This document shows, one piece after another, positions 42,027 to 50,913 of a stretch of 64,000 nucleotides of DNA. The stretch comes from RGIG4608 sp045643885. GTDB lineage: Bacteria; Bacillota; Clostridia; Oscillospirales; CAG-272. Location: NCBI GenBank assembly GCA_045643885.1, contig JAZRFY010000003.1:1-64000 (forward strand), given 5' to 3'. Within the stretch, counting starts at the first letter, position 1, and each line of letters starts with the position of its first letter. The notes under the pieces are model-generated. The model did no database searches. It was not told the origin of the DNA and saw nothing but the letters and a program-made list of their open reading frames with translations. The position numbers were made by a program, and so were the translations under genes.

Positions 42027-44174
42027 ATGAAGAAAAGCGTTATTAAAATTATCGTTTTAACACTTATATCGTCACTTTTGTTGCCAATGACATTGTCGGC
42101 ATCGGCTATTCAGGATTTGAATCTTGATTTTGATATCAAAGGTGCAACTGTGACCACTTCTTCAATTAATAATACTTACAACAACACTCAAAATAAGGTC
42201 AATTCAGCTGTGAATTCAGCAAATTCAAAGATTTCACAGCTCTATGACCTTAATACAGAGCTTATCGATTATTATACGGCGCAAGCCAATAGCAAGCTTA
42301 ATGAGCTTAATACGCTTAAGAATCAAATCACGAGCAAGATTTCTTCAAACGCATCAAGCTCGGAGATAAATTCTCTTGCAAATGAGTTTAATAGCTTGGT
42401 TTCGGTGATCGAGGGCTACTGTCAAAGCATACAAATGTGCTTAACGGATAGCAAGGTGGTCTCAGCAAGAGCCACCTGGTACCGTCCGTGCGAAAGTACT
42501 TTCGCGCAGATAAAGGAAAATGTTGAGATGTTCAAATCTATTGGTGTGAACCTCATCTTCATCGAGACCTTTTATCACGGAATGAGTGCCTTCCGTTCGG
42601 ATATAAGTGATATTCCATATCACACAAGCCTTGCATCAAGCTATACGGACAAGGAAAACAATATAGTCTATAAGGATTATCTTTCTGCATTTCTTGCTTG
42701 CTGCAATGAAAATGGAATTGAGGTTCACGCGTGGGTTGAAAACTTTTACGTTGGAATCGATGCGGGAACAAAAATTGTTAAAAATCATCCCGAATGGGTG
42801 ATGTACAACGATGACGGCTCAATAACTCAGCGTAAGGAGGGTGGGGCATACATCTTTATCGACCCTGCAAACGTTGAAGTTCAGAATCTTCTTATTAATT
42901 ATTATAACGAGCTTTTTACAAAGCATCCCGACGTCAAGGGATTGAATCTTGACTATATCCGCTATCCCGTTTCCAATCAGTCCACTGATACGGGCTATAC
43001 GATGGCGGCTATGCAGGGATTCTATGAATCTCTTGGCAAAACCTTCACAAGCAATCAGCTTAGTGACAGAAACAAGATGGCAAGTAAATTTGAAGAGCTT
43101 TTTGACAAGAGCTATTTACTTGGTGGACAAACGGAGGCAAACTCCAACTATAAGAAATGGGTTGAATATCGAACACAGATAATCACCGATTTCGTATACC
43201 GTATTAAAACAGAGGTCAAGGAGCCAAACGGCATTATCCTTTCAACTGCAGTTTTTGCATCGCTTTCCGATTCTCTTGATAACAAAAAGCAGGACTGGAA
43301 AACGTGGTTTAGCAACGGTTGGATAGAGATTGCAACACCCATGGCTTATTATACCTCATCATCTGCCGTTAACACTAACGTTAAGACGATGATAAGCAAC
43401 GGTGGAAATAAGTGCTTGTACTATACGGGACTTGCTTCCTCCTACAGTGGTCTTGCGGCGACAGAGAACAAGGCGTTTATTGAAGCATCCTACAATGCAG
43501 GTGCTTGTGGATACGTTATCTTCTCGGCAGCACAGATTATTGGACACACAGACGTGCAGGACGTGCTTTCTTGCGGAGTCAATTACAAAACGGCAATATT
43601 ACCCCACGCACCGATAAGCGATATACTCAGGGCAAGCTTTGATGATATCCTTAGCAAGGCCGAAAGGCTTTATATTCCCGCAGGTGGTATGACAAGTGCA
43701 AATAAAAATTCACTTGAGAGTGAATTTGAAGGGATCATGTCCATGCCCGACACAACAAATGAGGAGCTTGAGGCAATATATCAAAGCGTTCTTCAAATTT
43801 TGAACAACGTAAAGAAATATGCAAGTGGCTACTCTCAGCAGAGAATGAGTGAGGATCTTGATTACCTTTCAGACATTCTCAAGGCAAGAGCATCAATGCC
43901 AATCCCTGTAATCGAGGATGATACCGATGACGACGTAACGGATGACGACGAAAAGGGTGATGACGTAACCGATGATGACGTAACCGATGATGACGTTACG
44001 GACGGCGATGATAAAACCGATGACGGCAAGGATGACGAAGGCAACACAGATACCGACGTTGACGAAGGTGAAGACGAAGGTAGCAATGCAGAAAAGCCCG
44101 AAAAGCTTGGCTTCTTTGCAAGAATTATTCAAGCAATCATACTTTTCTTCAAGAAATTGTTTGGATTGGCTTGA
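42027..44174 (+). CDS. Secreted GHL10-family glycosidase with acidic linker and C-terminal tail
   Basis: The 715-aa exported protein has a signal peptide (about 1-26, after SASA), a coiled-coil stalk (about 45-130), and a GHL10 barrel (about 140-510) closely related to the 1046-aa neighbour. Shared stretches are VSARATWYRPCEST, LIFIETFYHGMS, VHAWVENFYVGID, FIDPANVEVQ and LNLDYIRYPVS. It lacks the N-terminal GFVLS modules. A helical segment follows, then a long Asp/Thr-rich linker (about 632-690) and the tail FFARIIQAIILFFKKLFG. ATG 42027 follows a TGGGGG site; the earlier in-frame TTG at 42003 directly abuts the previous stop and is less likely. The two genes probably arose by tandem duplication. 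Confidence 0.88.
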   Translation: MKKSVIKIIVLTLISSLLLPMTLSASAIQDLNLDFDIKGATVTTSSINNTYNNTQNKVNSAVNSANSKISQLYDLNTELIDYYTAQANSKLNELNTLKNQITSKISSNASSSEINSLANEFNSLVSVIEGYCQSIQMCLTDSKVVSARATWYRPCESTFAQIKENVEMFKSIGVNLIFIETFYHGMSAFRSDISDIPYHTSLASSYTDKENNIVYKDYLSAFLACCNENGIEVHAWVENFYVGIDAGTKIVKNHPEWVMYNDDGSITQRKEGGAYIFIDPANVEVQNLLINYYNELFTKHPDVKGLNLDYIRYPVSNQSTDTGYTMAAMQGFYESLGKTFTSNQLSDRNKMASKFEELFDKSYLLGGQTEANSNYKKWVEYRTQIITDFVYRIKTEVKEPNGIILSTAVFASLSDSLDNKKQDWKTWFSNGWIEIATPMAYYTSSSAVNTNVKTMISNGGNKCLYYTGLASSYSGLAATENKAFIEASYNAGACGYVIFSAAQIIGHTDVQDVLSCGVNYKTAILPHAPISDILRASFDDILSKAERLYIPAGGMTSANKNSLESEFEGIMSMPDTTNEELEAIYQSVLQILNNVKKYASGYSQQRMSEDLDYLSDILKARASMPIPVIEDDTDDDVTDDDEKGDDVTDDDVTDDDVTDGDDKTDDGKDDEGNTDTDVDEGEDEGSNAEKPEKLGFFARIIQAIILFFKKLFGLA
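43917..44080 (+). repeat. Tandem coding repeat (Asp/Asp/Val/Thr linker)
   Basis: Imperfect 15-nt units of the type GATGATGACGTAACC repeat through the 3' part of the 42027 gene, encoding D-D-D-V-T steps that become more varied toward the end. They make an acidic, extended linker between the catalytic part and the hydrophobic tail. Confidence 0.85.
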
Positions 44175-44275
44175 TAAAAACAAACGAACCGGGGATTATT
44201 CCTTGGTAAAACACGATTTTCAGATGCATAGCATCTCAAAATAAACTAAAAATTTTATTAAATAGGAGGCAAAAC

Positions 44276-47200
44276 ATGAAAAAGTTGAGAATTCTTGCTC
44301 TTATCATTTCTGTGTTGATGCTTGCAATGGCATTCACGGCATGTGATTTAAGCACACTTTTTCCCGAACTCGAATCAACTGAATCTACAACAGTTGAACC
44401 TACTCCCACCCCCACTCCCGATCACGATTGCGAAAGCGTATGTCCCGAATGTGGACTTTGCTTAGATGCAGCATGTGAAGAGAGCGCTTGCGCTAACAAG
44501 TGCCCCGGTCACGTTCCTGCTCACGCTTGCGAATCCGTTTGTGAAGAGTGCGGAAAGTGCTTGGATGCAGAATGCACAGAAGATGCATGCGCAAACAAGT
44601 GCGAGGGTCATCAGCCCACTACATCTACACCCGTTATCACAGTTGCTCCCGATCATATCGAGATAAACGCAGGTGACGACATCGATTTGATGTTTGGTGT
44701 TAGTGTTTCCGACGAGCTCGATGAATCTCCCAGACTCATTATTGAAGACGACGATGGATTTGACCCCAGTGTTGAAGGCACATACGTTATCACATACTTT
44801 GCACAGAACAAGTTTGGTAACAGTGCTACAGCAACAAGAACAATCAAGGTAAACAAGGCTCTTTCCGCTTTGTCACTTGAGGTTCAGAAGAACATCCTTG
44901 GTGAAGAAAAATGGCAGGGAACACTCCTTAACTTTTTGAACAAGGAATTCGTAACTCTTACATCAAATGCAACACTTGATAAGCAGAGCGGCGTATTCTA
45001 CAATGCTTCTTCCTCTTCTATTGTAGTAACAGTTTCTAACAGTGACTATGCAGTAGTAGCAATCATCGATGCAAACGGTGTTGTTATTGAAGGTCGTGAC
45101 GGCGCTAACAACAAGCTTGTTAACGCTGAAAACCCCTCTCGTGCATCTTCTAGTGCTAAGGTTGAAAATATCAACAAGGTTGCTGACGATATGGTAATAC
45201 CTGCAGGCGGTTATGCAATCGTAGTTCAGAACGGTTATGCCGGAACAACAGTTGACTCTGACGGCCGTGGCTTTATGAACTACAACGTTATCGGTAACGT
45301 TGGTAACGTAGTTCGTTTGGTATGGGCTGACACAGCTGATATCCTTACTCCTTACGTTGACCAGGCTCCCTTGATTTCCGGTCACACAACAACTGTTTAC
45401 GCAGGCTCCAGCGAATTTGACTTGGCGGTAGAAGTTATCGTAGGCGTAACAGCAACAGACGATAACGGTACATTCGATATCTCTGACGATACAACAGTTG
45501 CAGTTACAATCGCTGACAACGGTGGTTTTGATATCAATAAGCAGGGCAAGTACAACATTACTCTTACTGCAACTGATGGAACACATACAACAACAGTAGT
45601 TCGCGTAGTAGAAGTTACTACATCTTCTGTTGAAATTAAGATCAACAACAATTCTTACACAACACTTGAGGACCTTGTTGCAATCGATAAGGATCTCACA
45701 GTTCTTGGTAAGTATCTCTTCATTATCTACACACCCGACTATGATAGTGGCCTTAACTGGACAAACGGCTACGGTGTAGCAGTAGTTATCAACAAGTACG
45801 GTGAGATCGTTCGTATCTACGACGGTGCAAGTGGTAAGTACTTTGATGCTGAATATCCTTCCGGTGTTCAGAACGGTAAATGTACAGCAGCAGGCTATTT
45901 GAAGGAAGCTTATGAATCTCGTCAGGCTGGCGAATACATCCTCGTTGCTCCTAACGGTAACGGCAACGTTTCTAGATCCTTCTTGTACTCCAACCGTACA
46001 GTTGGTGCAAAGGTAACTCTTCCCGGTATCACATTCGCAGCTCATGAGTGTGAATCCAAGTGCGCTAAGTGCGGTGGATGCCTTGACGAGGCTTGCGCAG
46101 AAGCAGTTTGCGCTACAAAGTGCTCTTGCCATGTATGTGAAAGCATTTGTGGAGAATGTGGTAAGTGCACAGACACAGCTTGTACAGAAGAGGTTTGCTC
46201 TTCTAAGTGCGAAGGTCACGACGTTCCCGCTCACTCATGCGAGTCCGTTTGCGAACACTGCGCTAAGTGTACAGATGCAGCTTGCACAGAAGAGGTTTGC
46301 GCTTCTAAGTGTGCAGGTCACGAAAAGTCCATGTTTGTAACTATCGGTTCCAAGAAGTATGAAGCAGTTGATGGCATGTGGGCTATCAACCAGGAAATCA
46401 CAACATCCAATGCTGCTACAAAGGCAGTTTGGGTATTCGATAAGACATACACAGGCGGCTTCAACACAAACGGTTACGGTGTAGCAGTAGTTCTTGACAG
46501 CTACGGTAGAATTATTGAAGTTTACGACGGTGCAAACGGTGGTTACTGGTTGCCTTCCGGTAAGCAGGCATCTGCTCACTTCAATGTAAATACATACGCA
46601 ACAACAGCTTGGGCTGAACTCCAGGAAGGTGAAACTCTTGTAGTATTCCCCAATGGTGTAGACGACAACAAGGCTCGTCAGATCGGTCTTGATGCTCGTT
46701 ACCTCTTCAATCAGAAGATGAACATCACAGGCGTTGAATTTGACGCTCCCGAAAAGACAATCACAGTAAATGGTAAGACATTTACAGCAGGTGAAGGCAA
46801 GTGGCTCTATAACACAACTGTTTCTTCTGCTCAGGCTCAGAATTACTCAATGATTATCTTTGATAAGGGCTTCACAGGTACATTTACAACTAACGCTTAC
46901 GGTGCAGCTATCGTTCTTAACCAGTACGGTATGCTCGTAAAGGTTTATGACGGTGCTAACCTTGGCTTCTATCAGGGTGGTGAAAAGGAAACAGCTCACT
47001 TTACAACATCTAACTATGCTACAGTAGCTTTCTCCGACCTTAAGGACGGCGAAATCCTTATCATCTTGCCTAACGACGGAACAAATGGTGCAACATCTGC
47101 TCGTACATTTGGTCTTGGCCTTCGTACAGACGGTTCTATCGGTAAGGTAGCAACTCTTACAGGTTTCAGATTTGAATCTCCTGAAAAGACAATCACAATC

Positions 47201-47611
47201 GGTTCAAAGACATACACTGCTGAATACGGCAAGTGGCTCTATAACACAGAAGTTACAACAAACACAACTGCTAACTATGCAATTATCATCTACGATAAGG
47301 ACTTTACAGGTACATTCACAACTAACGGTTATGGTGTAGCAGTAGTTCTTACAGCTGAAGGTAAGGTTTCAAGAGTTTACGACGGTGCAAATGGTGGTTA
47401 TACAGATGCTACAACTGCTGTTAACGATAAGACACACGGTGTAACAGTTAACAACTTTGCTACATTGGCTTGGGAAAGCCTTCAGGAAGGCGAAACACTC
47501 GTTATTCTTCCTAACGGTGGTTCCGAGGGTAACGCAGCTCGTCAGGTAGGTCTTGACTGCCGTTGGCTCATCAACCAGAAGATGTCTATCACTGGCTTTA
47601 CATTCCAGTAA
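44276..47611 (+). CDS. Large secreted lipoprotein with Cys-rich repeats and tandem beta modules
   Basis: The 1111-aa protein has a lipoprotein signal (lipobox FTAC, Cys23) and a Thr/Pro linker. Five Cys-rich repeats of about 27 residues (52-79, 85-112, 592-618, 621-648, 655-682) follow the pattern CESxCxxCGxC-x-DxxC-x-ExxCxxKC, most ending GH. Two Ig-like (DUF5011-like) domains sit at about 118-192 and 363-448. Five related modules of about 140 residues occur (about 195-350 degenerate, 452-587, 685-822, 826-966, 970-1111). No catalytic motif is seen. Heavy codon bias (AAC, GCT, ACA) suggests strong expression. It lies between the GHL10 genes and the NAGPA gene, so a surface glycan-binding role is plausible. 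Confidence 0.75.
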   Translation: MKKLRILALIISVLMLAMAFTACDLSTLFPELESTESTTVEPTPTPTPDHDCESVCPECGLCLDAACEESACANKCPGHVPAHACESVCEECGKCLDAECTEDACANKCEGHQPTTSTPVITVAPDHIEINAGDDIDLMFGVSVSDELDESPRLIIEDDDGFDPSVEGTYVITYFAQNKFGNSATATRTIKVNKALSALSLEVQKNILGEEKWQGTLLNFLNKEFVTLTSNATLDKQSGVFYNASSSSIVVTVSNSDYAVVAIIDANGVVIEGRDGANNKLVNAENPSRASSSAKVENINKVADDMVIPAGGYAIVVQNGYAGTTVDSDGRGFMNYNVIGNVGNVVRLVWADTADILTPYVDQAPLISGHTTTVYAGSSEFDLAVEVIVGVTATDDNGTFDISDDTTVAVTIADNGGFDINKQGKYNITLTATDGTHTTTVVRVVEVTTSSVEIKINNNSYTTLEDLVAIDKDLTVLGKYLFIIYTPDYDSGLNWTNGYGVAVVINKYGEIVRIYDGASGKYFDAEYPSGVQNGKCTAAGYLKEAYESRQAGEYILVAPNGNGNVSRSFLYSNRTVGAKVTLPGITFAAHECESKCAKCGGCLDEACAEAVCATKCSCHVCESICGECGKCTDTACTEEVCSSKCEGHDVPAHSCESVCEHCAKCTDAACTEEVCASKCAGHEKSMFVTIGSKKYEAVDGMWAINQEITTSNAATKAVWVFDKTYTGGFNTNGYGVAVVLDSYGRIIEVYDGANGGYWLPSGKQASAHFNVNTYATTAWAELQEGETLVVFPNGVDDNKARQIGLDARYLFNQKMNITGVEFDAPEKTITVNGKTFTAGEGKWLYNTTVSSAQAQNYSMIIFDKGFTGTFTTNAYGAAIVLNQYGMLVKVYDGANLGFYQGGEKETAHFTTSNYATVAFSDLKDGEILIILPNDGTNGATSARTFGLGLRTDGSIGKVATLTGFRFESPEKTITIGSKTYTAEYGKWLYNTEVTTNTTANYAIIIYDKDFTGTFTTNGYGVAVVLTAEGKVSRVYDGANGGYTDATTAVNDKTHGVTVNNFATLAWESLQEGETLVILPNGGSEGNAARQVGLDCRWLINQKMSITGFTFQ
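44429..44611 (+). repeat. Cysteine-rich coding repeats 1-2 of the lipoprotein
   Basis: Two copies of a Cys-rich unit (residues 52-79 and 85-112). Each has seven cysteines in fixed spacing and ends with GH; a short linker separates them. Confidence 0.85.
46049..46321 (+). repeat. Cysteine-rich coding repeats 3-5 of the lipoprotein
   Basis: Three further copies (residues 592-618, 621-648 and 655-682) of the same Cys-rich unit, placed between two of the beta modules. At the DNA level repeats 4 and 5 are clearly recent relatives. Confidence 0.85.
46328..47608 (+). repeat. Three tandem copies of a 140-residue module
   Basis: Residues 685-822, 826-966 and 970-1111 are tandem copies. Shared steps are a G-K-x-Y/F-T/E-A start, NGYGVAVVL...G...VYDGANGGY in the middle, and LQEGETLVxxPNG...GLDxRxL...KMxITG at the end. 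A fourth copy lies at 45629-46036, and a degenerate one covers about residues 195-350. Confidence 0.85.
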
Positions 47612-47655
47612 TTCTTTGATTTTTAATCAAAAATAACAAAATAAAATAAAAAGAT

Positions 47656-47683
47656 GCTCTCATCGCCTTCGGGCGGTGAGAGC
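47656..47683 (+). other. Stable intercistronic hairpin
   Basis: GCTCTCATCGCC (47656-47667), loop TTCG, GGCGGTGAGAGC (47672-47683): a perfect 12-bp stem with a UUCG tetraloop between the lipoprotein gene and the NAGPA gene. There is no T-tract after it, so it is probably a stability or processing element rather than a full terminator. Confidence 0.7.
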
Positions 47684-47698
47684 GCATAAGAGTTTATT

Positions 47699-49306
47699 AT
47701 GAAAAAAATATTAACTTCTATTACTATTGTAGTAGCTTTCATGATTTTCATGGCTATTACAGTTTCAGCTTTTACAACAAGTGTGCTTTCCAATCCCAAT
47801 TATTCTTATAATAACGGATTTAAGTACGTTGAAAAAACAGTATCCGAAGGTGGAACACAAAAGATTTTCTATGGTGAATACAACACCACAGCAGAAGACG
47901 CTGAGTATGAATGGGTAATTCATAGCATCAGAGATGGTTCTGAGACTACTCTTTCTACAGTTATGAATATTGCCAATGATTATGAGGCACAGACCGGTAA
48001 CAAAGTAATGCTTGCCATTAACGGAGACTACTTTTATAATACCGGTGCAAACGTAGATTCCTATGTAAATAACGGCATCGTTATTACAAAGGGAAATATG
48101 GCAAACAAGAATTGTATTGGATTTGACAATAACGGAAAAGTTGTGGTTGGCAGAATGACAGAGGTTGAAACACGCCTTGTTGTTTATAATGCTAACGGCG
48201 AACCTCAATTTTTTGAAATCGATAAATATAATCAGCAGCCTGCAGAAGGCGAGATAGCTATCTATAACGCTGCAGGTACTTACACAGTAGCTAATGCAGG
48301 CGCTATGGTAGTTAAGGCAGATTCTTCTAACCTTACAAGCTATCCTGTTTGGGGATCTGACTACACTATGACAGCTACAGGTGTTCAGACAAGCAAAACT
48401 TTCACACTTAAGAGTGGACAGTATGCAGTTGTTTATACTTCTACTCACAACGACGTATTTGGCAAGCACAAATACGGTGAAAAGGTAGACATGGTTGAAA
48501 TTCCTGCAGGTGAGTTTGCAGGATGCACATGGGTTGTAGGCGGTTACGACAAGTTGGTTGACAATTTCACAGTAAATACAAATTGTCATACTGACAACAG
48601 TGGTAACGCAGCTGCTCCCCGTACATTCTTCGGTTTCAAGGAAGATGGCACAGGCTTTGTTTGTGTTGTTGACGGACGTGGTGCAGGTGGTTCTACAGGT
48701 ATCACGGTAAATCAGGAGGCTCAGCTTGCAAGCGTTCTCGGTGCACAGTTTGCTATCGAGCTTGACGGTGGTGGATCTTCTACAATGATTGTTCGTATCA
48801 ATGACACTCTCACTCTTCGCAATTCACCCTCTGACGGTTCAATGAGAAGAGTTTCCAACGCAGTTCTTTTGGTTCAGAAGCCTCATGAGCATAAGTGGTC
48901 AGATGCAACCTGCACCGAAGCACAGACATGCCAGTGCGGTGAAAAGCAGGGAACAGCTCTTGGACACAGCTTTGAAAACGGTGTTTGCACAGTATGTTCA
49001 ACACCAGACCCCGATTACGTTCCTCCTCATACACACGTTTGGTCCGATGCAACTTGTACAGAGGCACAGAAGTGCGAATGCGGTGAAGCTCAGGGTGAAG
49101 CTCTTGGACACGAATTCAACGAAGGCGTGTGCACAAGATGTGGTGCAGCTGATTCCAACGATGTACCTCACGTTCATAACTTCGTTGACGGAGTATGCGA
49201 GTGTGGTGAACAGGAAGCTCCTGTTACAGCTCAGCCCACATGGATTACATGGATCAGATCGATCATTGTAGCTATTATTAAGTTTTTTATGGGATTGTTT
49301 TCCTAA
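47699..49306 (+). CDS. Secreted phosphodiester glycosidase (NAGPA family)
   Basis: The 535-aa exported protein has a signal peptide (1-24) and a NAGPA/DUF2233 domain (about 60-393). Family motifs are AINGDYF (106-112), PRTFFGF (307-313), the CVVDGRG strand, and LDGGGSSTM (355-363). Members of this family cleave the GlcNAc-1-phosphodiester bond, as the mammalian mannose-6-phosphate uncovering enzyme does. Two and a half H/C-rich repeats follow (396-502; H-x-W-SDATCTEAQ-x-C-x-CGE). The end is a hydrophobic tail (WITWIRSIIVAIIKFFMGLF) resembling those of the GHL10 neighbours. It is the key enzyme pointing to a phosphodiester-linked substrate. Confidence 0.88.
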   Translation: MKKILTSITIVVAFMIFMAITVSAFTTSVLSNPNYSYNNGFKYVEKTVSEGGTQKIFYGEYNTTAEDAEYEWVIHSIRDGSETTLSTVMNIANDYEAQTGNKVMLAINGDYFYNTGANVDSYVNNGIVITKGNMANKNCIGFDNNGKVVVGRMTEVETRLVVYNANGEPQFFEIDKYNQQPAEGEIAIYNAAGTYTVANAGAMVVKADSSNLTSYPVWGSDYTMTATGVQTSKTFTLKSGQYAVVYTSTHNDVFGKHKYGEKVDMVEIPAGEFAGCTWVVGGYDKLVDNFTVNTNCHTDNSGNAAAPRTFFGFKEDGTGFVCVVDGRGAGGSTGITVNQEAQLASVLGAQFAIELDGGGSSTMIVRINDTLTLRNSPSDGSMRRVSNAVLLVQKPHEHKWSDATCTEAQTCQCGEKQGTALGHSFENGVCTVCSTPDPDYVPPHTHVWSDATCTEAQKCECGEAQGEALGHEFNEGVCTRCGAADSNDVPHVHNFVDGVCECGEQEAPVTAQPTWITWIRSIIVAIIKFFMGLFS

Positions 49307-49340
49307 AAAATAAAATAAATTAATTCACAAGGAGAAAAAA

Positions 49341-50891
49341 ATGAAAAAGATTGTATCAATCATTCTTTTGGCAGCTATGCTTCTTACAAGCTTTGCTTTG
49401 ACTGGTTGCCCCGGACCTGAAAATCAGATCGTTGACAATATCAACTACGATATTGATTTGAACAATAAGCCTACACTTAAGGTTTTGATGCCCAACTCCG
49501 GTAAGAGCATCGAAGCTGTTAACAGTGACAAAACTGCAGTTCTTATTGAAGAGCTTACAGGCTATCACACAGAGTACACACAGCTTCCCTCAGACGCTAC
49601 ATCAACTCTTAACAACACTCTTATGGACAAAGAGGCTTATGATGTAATGAAGCTCACAAAGGATCAGTTCAGCGACCTTGTTAAGAGCGATATGCTTCTT
49701 GACATCACAGACGCTCTTGAAGTATTTGCTCCCGACATTCTTGCAAACATTTCTGAAGAGTCTTGGGAAGTAGTAACTGTTGACGGACGTATCTACGGTA
49801 TCCCCGAAAGAGCATCCAGCGACAATATCGAAAATCCCATCGTTCTTAACTATGACCTTATGCTTCAGTTGAACCTTGACATTCCCGAAACAATCGACGA
49901 ATTCACAGAGGTTCTCAGAGTTATGACAGAATATCTTGGCAAGCCTGCTTTGACATTCGATAAGTTTACCCCCCTTGTACCCGCCATCTCTGCAGCTTTC
50001 GGTATCTACACATACTGGCAGGAATACAACGGTCAGGTATTGTTCTACATGAACGCTCCCAGATATAACGAATACGTTGAATACATGCACATGCTCTACT
50101 CTAACGGTTACATCGACCAGGAAGTAGCTACAAACACAGCAGCTGATGCTACAACACGTTTTGCAAACAGCTTTGATAAGAATGCTTCCGGTGCAAAGGC
50201 AGGCGCATTTGCTTGCTCACTCTGGACAGTTCCCGCAATCGTTAACTACCTCAACCTTCAGGGTGTAAACACAACAGGTGAGCTTACAAACCACCTTGCA
50301 TACGTTCGTTCTCTTAAGGAAAACGCAGGTGACGATGAAAAGGTATACCGTAGCAGCGGTTACACATACATTACAGCTATTCCTTACTACATGACAGAAA
50401 CAGCTGGTTATGCTCTTGACTGGATGAACTCCAAGATCAAGGATACAGAAACAGAGGATAACTTCCGTCAGATCGTTATCGGTGAGGAAGGCGTTCACTG
50501 GAACTACACATCCACAGGCGAATATATGCCCATCAACCCTGCATTCGAAGAGAAGAACGATTCTTCTTACTATATGACAGGTTCTAATGAAACAAAGTAT
50601 ACACAGTACTGGCTTGCTCGTGTACGTAAGCAGCCCGAGCTTTACAGAGCATGGTCCACATTGATGGAAGATGCTGATGAGGTTGGTGTATATAACATCG
50701 TTGACTTTACACCTCCCATTGAGGATTACAACACAAACCGTGCTAACATTGAAACAAATGCTCAGGACTGGTTCTACATCATGCTCAAAGAGGGTACAGC
50801 TAAGCTTAACGAATACATCACAAAGCTTAACGGTCAGTATAAGTGCGATAAGGCTACACAGGCTATCAATAACTGGTACAAGAACAAATAA
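49341..50891 (+). CDS. ABC sugar transporter, substrate-binding lipoprotein (LplA-like)
   Basis: The 516-aa extracellular binding protein has a lipoprotein signal with lipobox LTGC (Cys23). The mature part resembles the large CUT1/LplA type of oligosaccharide-binding proteins: TLKVLMPNSGKSI strand, YDVMKLTKDQFSDLVKS, VDGRIYGIPERAS hinge region, and a C-terminal lobe with ETAGYALDWMNSKI and GEEGVHWNYTSTGEY. It is followed by two LplB/LplC-type permeases and belongs to the same operon. The distant ATPase gene (60912-62138) probably energises it. Substrate is expected to be an oligosaccharide released by the GHL10 and NAGPA enzymes. Confidence 0.9.
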   Translation: MKKIVSIILLAAMLLTSFALTGCPGPENQIVDNINYDIDLNNKPTLKVLMPNSGKSIEAVNSDKTAVLIEELTGYHTEYTQLPSDATSTLNNTLMDKEAYDVMKLTKDQFSDLVKSDMLLDITDALEVFAPDILANISEESWEVVTVDGRIYGIPERASSDNIENPIVLNYDLMLQLNLDIPETIDEFTEVLRVMTEYLGKPALTFDKFTPLVPAISAAFGIYTYWQEYNGQVLFYMNAPRYNEYVEYMHMLYSNGYIDQEVATNTAADATTRFANSFDKNASGAKAGAFACSLWTVPAIVNYLNLQGVNTTGELTNHLAYVRSLKENAGDDEKVYRSSGYTYITAIPYYMTETAGYALDWMNSKIKDTETEDNFRQIVIGEEGVHWNYTSTGEYMPINPAFEEKNDSSYYMTGSNETKYTQYWLARVRKQPELYRAWSTLMEDADEVGVYNIVDFTPPIEDYNTNRANIETNAQDWFYIMLKEGTAKLNEYITKLNGQYKCDKATQAINNWYKNK

Positions 50892-50913
50892 ACTCTTTTA
50901 AGGAGCAGAAAAT

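Noticed and set aside
44963..46234. 423-codon open frame on the minus strand, rich in Cys
   Set aside because: It is antisense to the strongly codon-biased, repeat-rich lipoprotein gene. Its Cys/Val/Asn richness is the complement of ACA and GTT/AAC codons, and it has no domain pattern or ribosome binding site.
44429..47608. Repeats suggestive of a CRISPR array or phage tail-fibre array
   Set aside because: The repeats are in-frame protein repeats of varied length inside one long ORF. There are no short identical repeats with unique spacers and no cas genes.
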